A stretch of DNA of 64,000 bases from Beverwykella pulmonaria (taxonomy: Eukaryota; Ascomycota; Dothideomycetes; Pleosporales; Melanommataceae). The stretch covers positions 4,369,068-4,433,067 of the forward strand of contig BCHH01000001.1 in assembly GCA_001599595.1 (NCBI GenBank), written 5' to 3'. Position numbers and translations under genes: made by a program. Of the stretch, positions 12,295 through 21,039 are shown piece after piece (the first letter of the stretch is position 1; each line of letters opens with the position of its first letter). Below the pieces are notes generated by a model, which was given only the letters and a program-made list of their open reading frames with translations, did not search any database and was not told where the DNA came from.

Positions 12295-12967
12295 ACGACG
12301 CCTTGACTTCCTGTCGGCGGCATCAAGGTTATGACGTATCTAGCAGGTTAAAAAAATTGCGCTCTTTAAAGTATTAGGATTAATAGGATTGCTCCGCTGG
12401 CTTTACCTCTACAAGGAGATAGAAGAATCTTCTGTTTCCTAGAGGGTCTCCTGCGGAGGCCATCGGGCCGTGTGTCTACCGGTCACGTGAAACGTCACAC
12501 ACATATATAGCCTCTCCGAATCCTCTGAGCTTCCTCAAGGATTCGTATCGTCTCTATATAGATGAATCGAGCCTATTCGTCACTGATTCACCTGTTCGTT
12601 CTGTTCCCTGCTACTGCTAGCCTCACAATATACCTTAAACCATATATTTTGAGTTTTAAAATAATTTATATAGTGGTTGCTGAGCTATTTAGCTTTAAAA
12701 TACATATTTTTTAATGTGTTTTTAGATAGACGCTCGCTTGTGCTTTATGTTAATGTCTAAATTTACTTCAATATTGCATAAGACCACCGTGCCGGTATAA
12801 CATCACTAGTATTTAGGTGCCAAGCCGTCTTTCCTTCCTTATTTCGGAAGGCACCGACACTCTCGCTGTACCTGCTGTTCTCGTTTGTTACACCATCACT
12901 CTTCGTGTCCACTTCACATTCTTCCCTTTCGCGAACATCCCCTCTCTCCTAGATACTCACTATACAT
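12295..12967. other. AT-rich spacer and HPP-gene promoter
   Basis: The left part is low in complexity and probably decayed repeat DNA. The last 150 bases before 12968 are CT-rich, in keeping with a promoter and leader for the HPP gene. No coding region is recognised. Confidence 0.4.
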
Positions 12968-13775
12968 ATGCCACTCAAGATGCCGCACTCGGATCCCTTC
13001 GTCCTTGCTGAACGCCATTTTCAGCGCGCACTGGCTGGCATGCCGACACCACTCAGTCGCTTCCTCGGATACCGCAATAATAAACTGCTGCCTTCGCCAA
13101 CTTACGTTGTTTGCCTCTGGGGCTTCATTGGCGCCTTTGGGGGACTTGCTACCCTCTTCGCCGTGTTCGGACACACGGAGTACTTTACGAGTCGCAATGT
13201 ACCCTCCATTGTAGCTTCATATGTAAGCAGTGGCCTCTATTCTTACCTCACTATCTCTAATGTGCATCCAGGGAGCATCCGCGATTCTCTGTTATGGAGC
13301 CATCGATGTTCCGTTGGCTCAACCTCGTGCTCTCATTTTCGGCCACTTCTTCAGCGCCTTCATCGGCATCACCGTCGCCGTCATTTTCGGCTTCGACTTG
13401 GACACCAACGCTGCGCCGCGCCTCCAATGGGTCGCAGCTTCCCTCGCAACTGCCATCGCCCTGGTTGTCATGCATGTAACCAAAACCACGCACCCACCCG
13501 CGGGTGCAACAGCGTTACTACCTTGCATCGACCCCGCCATCTGGGCACTAAAGTGGTACTTTCTGCCTGTGGTTCTGCTCTCCTCTGCCTTTGTTCTTGT
13601 GAGCGCTCTTCTGGTCAATAACATCCAGCGCCAGTATCCCAAGTTCTGGATTGCGCCAATTCCACCTCCACAGGAGCCTCAGTCGGAGCTGCATCGGCGT
13701 GGTACGTCTCCTCCCGAGATAACCGAGCTTGAAGAGCCGCAGAGCCAAAAATCACTTAAGCTGCAGAGCGTGTGA
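12968..13775 (+). CDS. HPP family integral membrane protein
   Basis: Two exons, 12968-13222 and 13272-13775, give 252 aa. The family is named after a His-Pro-Pro motif, seen here as THPPAGATALL at about residues 157-168. About four transmembrane segments are visible: YVVCLWGFIGAFGGLATLF near 46-64, the first helix after the splice near 86-105, FSAFIGITVAVIFGF, and WYFLPVVLLSSAFVLVSALL near 182-201. The N-terminus carries SRFLGYRNNKLLPSP, typical of the fungal members, and the C-terminus is a short hydrophilic tail. In bacteria and plastids HPP proteins have been linked to nitrite transport; the role in fungi is not settled. The gene looks intact although broken genes and satellite DNA lie on both sides. 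A second ATG at 12980 is a possible start. Confidence 0.85.
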
Positions 13776-14152
13776 TTATAAAATCACCCAAAGTGCGGTC
13801 GGACGGCACCATATTGGCGAAAAGTATTCATGGGGCATAGCAATTTGTAACATCGGGCTCTCAACTCTGCCACCCTGGGAGGCCACTTCATCTCGGCGCG
13901 AACTGGGATGGTTGTTCGGATCTCTGGCATATAATTTGGAGGTTGGCGACTAGCGGCACATCTACCAACACAATTCTAGAAAAAGGTGGAGAGTCTCCTG
14001 TGGGTGCTAGAGTTTTGGATTGTATCTCTCAAGCGGAAGACTAGATTCTACCTGAGATGCCTCGGCCTCCCCTCATTACACATAAAAGTTATTACATTTT
14101 TTATTCGAGTAGCGAGAAAGACGTGCAAGACCCTGGCGACCATGCAGGATGT
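13776..14152. other. Spacer between HPP gene and satellite array
   Basis: This holds the HPP 3' flank and then AT-rich DNA with no recognisable gene. The satellite starts at about 14153. Confidence 0.4.
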
Positions 14153-14664
14153 GGCATCATCGATCCCAAGCTCTTCTTCAGTAAAATATGACTCCATGTC
14201 GTACGATATTAACTTTGCTAGGATTAGCCAATTCCAGAACGTACCTAAGTACTAATTGTACTTCTGCTTCACTTAACTATAGTGTCTAGGTTCTGGCATC
14301 ATTAATCCTAAGCTCTTCTCCGGTTACATATGACTCCACGTGTACAATATTAACTTTGCCAGATTTGCAAATTAGATCCAGAACGTGCCTTAGTACTAAT
14401 CGTACTTCTGCTTTACTTGACTATAGTGTCTAGGTTCTAGTATTATTAATCCTAAGCTCTTGTCTAGTTACATATAACTCTACGTGGTACAATATTAACT
14501 TTGCTAGGATTTGCCAGGATTTGCCAATATTGTAGTTCTGCTTCACTTGACTATAGTGTCTAGGTTCTAGCATTATCAATCTCAAGCTCTTCTCTAGTTA
14601 CATATGACTCCACGTGTACGATATTAACTTTGCTAAGATTTGCTACTTCTAAAACGTACATCAT
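14153..14664. repeat. Satellite array A, about 142-bp units (about 3.6 copies)
   Basis: Each unit contains the ordered blocks AAGCTCTTCTC, GTTACATATGACTCCACGT, GATATTAACTTTGC, ACGTACCTAAGTACTAAT and CTTGACTATAGTGTCTAGG. The spacing between equal blocks is about 130-145 bases. Copies differ from each other by scattered substitutions and small deletions. The array stops at an ACGTAC block at about 14664 and resumes, in register, as array B at about 16931. Confidence 0.85.
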
Positions 14665-14788
14665 CAAAATGTAAATTAGAATCTGGTTACTGTGGTTAGC
14701 TAGGTTAGTGAGATTACGAGAGCCTTATTTGGCGGGTCGCGATTACCGTGATTAGTTATGATTACCATGAGCAATCTATACAAGTATC

Positions 14789-14803
14789 TAGTTACCCTGA
14801 TTA
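14789..14803. repeat. Target-site duplication, left copy
   Basis: The 15-base word TAGTTACCCTGATTA occurs here and again at 15659-15673, on the two sides of the truncated LINE. The first two bases are shared with the LINE tail, so the duplication is 13-15 bases. Confidence 0.75.
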
Positions 14804-15658
14804 TGAGCGAGTACACGAAATCCAAGGATACCTCCAACATAAGGCGGAACAGGCCTCCTTCCAAGGGGGGCGAAGACGGAAAACACGGCGGCAAACAGGG
14901 AATGAGCCATCTAAGACAAAGGAGAATACACTTATTAAGCACTGGGCGGAGCTAGAATGGAGGAGACGGTGGCACCAGCTCGCACGCGGCAAGACTGCGA
15001 CTACATGGCGCACCCCATGGGAGACGCCCACGGCCCCACTCTACGAGGGCATTACTAAGGCAGAAGCAACTGCACTTTTCCTACTGCGTACAGAGGTTAT
15101 TGGCCTTAACGGGTGGCTAGCCTCTACCGGTGTCCCAGGGGTTCTCCCCCGATGCGGATGCGGCTGGCCAACGCAAACAGTTCAACATATCCTCCTACAC
15201 TGCCCTAAATACGACCGGACCGCCCTCTCCTGCACAGGGACAGAGGTCGTTACAGACATGCTCTCGCAGCCGCGCCGCGCGAGAGTAACAGCGAAGTGGT
15301 TTGTTACCCAAGGCATCCTAGCGCAGTTCCAGGTAGCGCGAGATATTTCAGGCGAGGATACTAGGACACTGGCCCCCCTCCCCGGACTCCAGGACTGGAT
15401 ATAGGATAGGAGAAAGCAGGAAGGATGTAGAAAGGGAGAGAGAGAGAGTAGCTGATAGAGGAAGCAACGGTTGAAAGGAAGCAGACACTAGAGGAAGTAA
15501 GGCGGTTCGCAGGTGTACCAAACACGGTAAGCCGGCCGCCCGCGTGGCAGAAACAAGGTTTTCTCTAGATTCGAGAGTTTTTCCTATGTAAGGTAACAGG
15601 TCTGCATAAACCTAATAGAGGTTGCCATCAGACGTTAAACAAGACACAATAATAATAA
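14804..15658 (+). mobile_element. 5'-truncated non-LTR retrotransposon (Tad1-like LINE) 3' end
   Basis: About 855 bases hold the C-terminal end of a LINE polyprotein. The frame is open to the stop at 15402-15404. It ends with a CCHC-like cluster, CGCGWPTQTVQHILLHCPKY, of the kind found after the RNase H region of Tad1-type elements. The upstream reverse transcriptase is absent, so it is a classic 5' truncation. A 250-base 3' UTR follows, and the element ends in an AAT-repeat tail at about 15646-15658. The flanking 13-15-base duplication confirms a target-primed insertion. The open frame and intact tail suggest a rather recent event. It cannot move on its own. Confidence 0.85.
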
Positions 15659-15673
15659 TAGTTACCCTGATTA
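15659..15673. repeat. Target-site duplication, right copy
   Basis: This is the second copy of the word at 14789-14803, directly after the AAT tail of the LINE. Confidence 0.75.
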
Positions 15674-16930
15674 CTTAGGTTAACTTTACTTGTTATTATA
15701 GTTTAGGACTTTGTGTCACAAATTTATACATATATTGTTCTATAACGTTTCATATATTTAATTAGTAAGATTTGTTCCTTTTAGTTATCCTGGCGTTGTG
15801 GTGTAGTGCAACGTCTTGACACCTTAATCCCTGCCACGCTAATGTGCCACCTAATGCCCTCAATGTTTTCCAAACACTCCTAACGTCCTCAACGCCTGCC
15901 ATAACCGCTGTACAAATATTATGCCTGCTGTTCAACGCTGCTATTCTAATTCCTGTCCGTTTAGGTTCGCTGTGTAACGCCTTATGCTGTGTACATTAGC
16001 TGTGTTATACTCTTGCTCACAGTACAAAAGGTCTCCTTAACTTACGTGCTCTACAATTGCAGTGTCTAGAACCTAAGTGTGCTCCTGTTGCGCGCCTGCC
16101 TGTTAGTGTTGCTACAAGAGGCTATTAGTAGTCTGTGATTAGGGCTTAATTAGCTATTAAAGGCTAGAGATACAATCTTAGGTACAATATTACAAGACGT
16201 TGCGTAAGGAGCTCAACCAGAGGCCCTACGTGTTCAATAAGTACTTAGTATAGTTTGTGCGTTAGGGGTCTAGTTTGTGCGTCAGGTGTCTGATTCGTGC
16301 GTCAGGTGTCTGATTCTGTCAGATTGAAGTACTATCTCGGCTTAAAGAATGATTATATCACGTTGTGAAATCAAAGAGTGATGAATTTTTTGATGAATTG
16401 TCTGTCGATTGTGGTGTCTGCCTTTCAGCCACTGATCCGTTGCAGGCCCATTTAAGCACATTGCGTCTGATACCACGACTAATACCCGTACATCTGACAC
16501 TTTGTCTACTTGGGGGTTATGGAAATACTATTTCCTAAATCCCCATATAGCCCTTACATCTGACAGATTTGTGCGTTAGGTGTCTACTTTGTGTGCATTC
16601 TAGGTCAGGTTAGTTAGTTGCTAAGATTGTTGTTTAGAGGGTACTGTGTCTGTAATAATGAGCGCAGTCATCACTATTGTGGATGCAGTGGGTGCAATGA
16701 CAGGATAATTTATAGAGAGAGAAGAGTTGAGCTAAACGTGCGCTACTGTTATATCTTATGTAATGCGTGGTTACTTGTTAAGCTTGTTGATTGGAGGGTA
16801 CTGTGTTGTAGAATACAATTACTTGTTAAGTTTGTCGTTCAGATGGTACAGTACATGGTTTGTATGATTTTTATGGTTTGTCTGGTAACCGGTGGTTAAC
16901 TATAGTTTGGAAAATTTAACCGAATTCCCG
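15674..16930. other. Gene-free AT-rich part of the insertion
   Basis: There is no coding region that I can support. The longest frame (16618-16899) has no known motif. The only structure is the 20-base repeats at 16253-16320 and 16567-16586. Confidence 0.45.
16253..16320. repeat. 20-bp direct repeats (three tandem copies plus a partial)
   Basis: Three tandem 20-base copies of a GTTTGTGCGTCAGGTGTCTG-like word start at 16253, 16273 and 16293, and a partial copy follows. A fourth full copy lies apart at 16567-16586. Iterated short words like these are often subterminal protein-binding sites of DNA transposons; that role is only inferred here. Confidence 0.7.
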
Positions 16931-18529
16931 ATGTACCTAAGTACTAATTGTACTTCTGCTTTACTTGACTATAGTGTCTAGGTTCTGATATTATTAATCC
17001 TAAGCTCTTCTCTGGTTACATAAGACTCCACGTTGTACGATATTAACTTTGCTAAGATTTGCTACTTCCAAAACGCACCTAAGTACTAGTTATACTTCTG
17101 CTTCACTTAACTATAGTGTCTAAATTCTGGCATCGTCAATCCCAAGCTCTTCTCCAGTTACATATGACCCCACTTGTACAATATTAACTTTACCAAGATT
17201 TGCCAATTGGATCCAGAACGTACCTAAGTACTAATCATACTTCTGCTTTACTTGACTATAGTGTCTAGGTTCTAGCATTATCAATCTCAAGCTCTTGTCT
17301 AGTTACATATGACTCCCCGTGGTATGATATTAACTTTACCAGGATTTGCCAATATTGTAGTTCTGCTTCACTTGACTATAGTGTCTAGGTTCTAGCATTA
17401 TCAATCTCAAGCTCTTCTCTAGTTACATATGACTCCACGTGTACGATATTAACTTTGCTAAGATTTGCTACTTCCAAAACGTACCTAAGTACTAATTGTA
17501 CTTCTGCTTCACTTAACTATAGTGTCTAGGTTCTGGCATTATCAATCCCAAGCTCTTCTCTGGTTATATATGACTCCACGTGTACAATATTAACTTTGCC
17601 AGATTTGCAAATTAGATCCAGAACGTACCTAAGTACTAATCGTACTTCTGCTTTACTTGACTATAGTGTCTAGGTTCTAGCATTATTAATCCTAAGCTCT
17701 TGTCTAGTTACATATAACTCTACGTGGTACAATATTAACTTTGCTAGGATTTGCCAGGATTTGCCAATATTGTAGTTCTGCTTCACTTGACTATAGTGTC
17801 TAGGTTCTAGCATTATCAATNNCAAGCTCTTCTCTAGTTACATATGACTCCACGTGTACGATATTAACTTTGCTAAGATTTGCTACTTCCAAAACGTACC
17901 TAAGTACTAATTGTACTTCTGCTTCACTTAACTATAGTGTCTAGGTTCTGGCATTATCAATCCCAAGCTCTTCTCTGGTTATATATGACTCCACGTCGTA
18001 CGATATTAACTTTGCTAAGATTTGCTACTTCCAAAACGTACCTAAGTACTAAGTACACTCTTGCTTCACTTAATTATAGTGTCTAAGTTCTAGCATTATT
18101 GATTAATCCTAAGCTCTTCTCCAGTTACATATGACCCCACGTGTACAATATTAACTTTACCAGGATTTGCCAATTGGACCCAGAACGTACCTAAGTACTA
18201 ATCATACTTCTGCTTTACTTGACTACAGTGTCTAGGTTCTGGCATCATCAATCCTAAGCTCTTCTCTAATTACATATGACTCCACGTGTATGATATTAAC
18301 TTTGCCAGGATTTGCCAATTCCAGAACGTACCTAAGTACTAATTGTACTTCGGCTTCACTTGACTACAGTGTCTAGGTTCTGGCATCATCAATCCCAAGC
18401 TCTTCTCCGGTTACATATGACTCTACGTCGTACGATATTAACTTTACTAAGATTTGCTACTTCCAAAACGTACCTATACATACCAATCATACTTCTGCTT
18501 CACTTGACTCTAGTATCAAGGTTCTGGCA
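16931..18529. repeat. Satellite array B, about 142-bp units (about 11 copies)
   Basis: This has the same unit as array A. Copies alternate between variants (for example with and without a duplicated GATTTGCCAG word), and one multi-unit block repeats that of array A almost exactly at a distance of 3240 bases. Two undetermined bases (NN) lie at 17821-17822. The array ends in GTTCTGGCA at about 18529. No frame in the array is credible as a gene. Confidence 0.88.
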
Positions 18530-19074
18530 CATGGTGTGTAAGTGGTTTGAATCCCCGCCCTGGCATATGTTTCGGCATATTTGATAGAACATTTGCGGGA
18601 TGTCTCACGCCGTGCCTCAACACTCAACACTCAACACAGACGCAACTTGACGCTGGGAACGGCTCATTGATGCGCAAGTGCGAGTTCCTGTACAACTCAA
18701 AACTACGCGCGTTGTTTTACGAAGCGACAAAGGGCTCACGATTGTTCAGTCGGAGTACTTGTATGTCACATATATACTGCCAATCCTCACATCTTATCTT
18801 ACCTCTACCTCTTTGTTTACTTCTACATTTCACAGATTGAGAAGATTGGTTAATTCTGGCTTCACCTTTCCACTGCGTCCCAAGCAGTAAGTTATACGTT
18901 CCTAATTTCCTCCCGACCTGTATCGACGCTGTGTTGCTTTGTGGACGATCTTAGGTTGGATTTTCTGTGAGTGTGTTTATCTGACTTCTCGAGACTTAGG
19001 CGATCTTTCCCCGAAACCTTAAACACAACTCTCGGCTCACCTTCTAACCCCTAATCGGCTCCCCGTTCGCACCA
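18530..19074. other. P450 promoter region
   Basis: This is unique DNA between the satellite and the P450 start. The sequence just before 19075 is C-rich, as in many fungal leaders. A TTTGAATCCCCGCC word near 18547 resembles a tRNA T-arm, but no tRNA fits around it. Confidence 0.4.
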
Positions 19075-21039
19075 ATGGCCTGGATCCACCATATTTCTGA
19101 GCTAGCGCACAATGCCACTGAAGTGGCACAGGGACATGTTCACCGGCTTATTCCCGCACTGCAAGAAATGCCAAGCTCCATTCCGGGAGCTGGACACGGC
19201 TTTTTCGACGAGCACTCGATTGTGATCGTTACTATTATTACCATCGTTACCTTCAGTGTTGTACAGCTGAGGCTGGTTAACTTAACTCGTCTGGCATACC
19301 AGAAGAGTGCCTTGCCAAAAGGGCCTTGGGGCTTTCCAATCTTGGGTACGTTATTAAAAAGTCCACTCCATTCATGAATGAAATTTTTCGTTCGGCTGAC
19401 GACGAAATAGGCTCCTTCCCAATGTTGACTAACTACCCCGAGCTCACGTTGGACCGATGGGCGCGCAAATACGGCCCACTCTACTCAGTGCGTCTTGGCA
19501 ACCAGCTATTTGTTATAGTTTCGGATCCAGGTATCGCAAAAGATCTCATGGTCACCAATGGTGCCGTCTTCTCAGACCGAAAGGAAATGTTTGTGAAGAG
19601 CCAGACCGTGTTCGCAGGTCGAGGTGTCACTGCAACGCCATACAATGATCGTTGGTGCGTCCAATTCTTAATTTATTATAACCACCTCATGAGAGTGTTG
19701 AACTTATTTTGATATGTAGGCGGAAGCACCGCCGCATTGCATCTATCTGGCTCTCTCAAAAAGCCGTCGACTGCTACACCCCTGTTCTTGATTTCGAAGC
19801 CACAGACATGATCAAAGCATTGTACACTGACAGTAAGAACGGAACTGAGCACATCAACCCGCAAACGTACGCTGGTCGCTGCTCGCTTAACAACATGACG
19901 ACTATTACCTTTGGCATGCGCACAGATAGCATCCACCACCCACTTGTTAAACAGGCCTTGAATCTATCGCGCGAATTCATGAACACCACAGGCCCGATGT
20001 CAAATCTGATTGACTTTATGCCCGCGTGGATGCAACAGTATCTGCCATGGAGCATGAAGTTTCGAGGCCAGAAACTGCATCGCAGATTAGTAGACACATA
20101 TGGCGGGTTTATTCGCGACATTAGCGCGAAAATGCAATCTGGTATTCCTGTCCCCGACTGTCTCGCGAAAACTATGCTTGAACTCCGCGTCTCAGAAAAC
20201 CTTGACCACCTCGACATGTCTATCCTCGCTTCTGCCTTCATGATTGGTATGGATATACTTAGACTCTTCCGTCTTTACTGGCTGACAACTACTAGGCGGT
20301 GTCGAAACCACAGCCTCAATAATGCAGTGGTTTAGTGCTCTGATTCCTGCATACCCTGAGATCCAGCGCAAAGCTCAGCAAGAGCTCGATCGAGTAGTGG
20401 GACGTGAGAGGCTACCGACGGTGGAGGATGAGAAGAATTTGCCATATTGTCATGCTATCATCAAGGAGGTCGAACGATGTCACAATCCATTCTGGTTGGG
20501 GACCCCGCATGTTGCGAGCGAGGAGTTCTGGTACGAGGGGATGCAGATTCCGAAGGGGACGGTCGTAGTGCTGAATACATGGAGTATGCATTATAGTGAG
20601 AGGAGGTGGGAACAGGCCATGGAGTTTAATGTACGTCTGCTTGCTCTATAGAGCTTCTTTCGTCCCTTCATCTCCCCCCTTCCTGTACAACTGCTAATAG
20701 CTCCCACAGCCAGACCGCTACATCGCCGACCCCCTCCTTTCCTCAGCCTCCGCGAACCTCACTGACCCTTTCACACGTGACCACTGGATGTTCGGCGCTG
20801 GCCGACGCATTTGCCCGGGAATGCTGGTCGCTGAACGCGAGATCTGGTTAGCAATCTCAAGAATGCTGTGGGCATTTAATATGGAAGAAATTCCGGGGAA
20901 GCCGATTGATTTGAAAGAGTATGATGGTAAGAGTGGGAGAAGTCCCGTACCGTTTGTAGTAAGGCTGAAGGAGAGGTTTGAGGGCGTGGGGAAGATACTA
21001 GATAGGGAGGGGCAGAAGGTGGGTGTTATGATGGAGTGA
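19075..21039 (+). CDS. Cytochrome P450 monooxygenase
   Basis: Five exons, 19075-19345, 19411-19654, 19720-20246, 20296-20630 and 20710-21039, give 568 aa, near the usual 500-560. It is a haem-thiolate oxygenase of the ER membrane that needs an NADPH-P450 reductase; the substrate is unknown. A membrane anchor lies at about residues 43-65, followed by the hinge LPKGPWGFPILG. The I-helix oxygen-binding motif is GGVETT at 348-353, the K-helix ExxR motif is EVER at 405-408, and the FNPDRY segment follows. The haem loop FGAGRRICPG has its ligand Cys at about 494. All key residues are present, so the gene looks functional. It stands alone: satellite DNA is on its left and decayed DNA on its right, with no biosynthetic partner close by. 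Confidence 0.93.

Larger units (their letters stand above)
14665..16930. mobile_element. Insertion of unknown type splitting the satellite array (includes the LINE)
   Basis: Satellite arrays A and B join in register if this block is removed: A ends with AACGTAC and B resumes with GTACCTAAGTAC. The block is therefore an insertion, with GTAC as a possible short target duplication. Its own DNA (without the nested LINE) is about 1.4 kb, AT-rich and without a long frame. It has repeated GATTACNNTGATTA-like words at its left end and 20-base direct repeats inside. I see no clear terminal inverted repeat and no transposase, so the element type is open. It could be a non-autonomous DNA transposon. Confidence 0.5.

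Noticed and set aside
14153..18529. CRISPR-like array
   Set aside because: Repeats are ~142-bp satellite units with no unique spacers, and the genome is eukaryotic.
18535..18575. tRNA-like T-arm word (GTTTGAATCCCCGCC) after the satellite
   Set aside because: No acceptor stem partner, D-arm or anticodon arm can be drawn in the 70 bases upstream. It may be chance or a tiny tRNA fragment.
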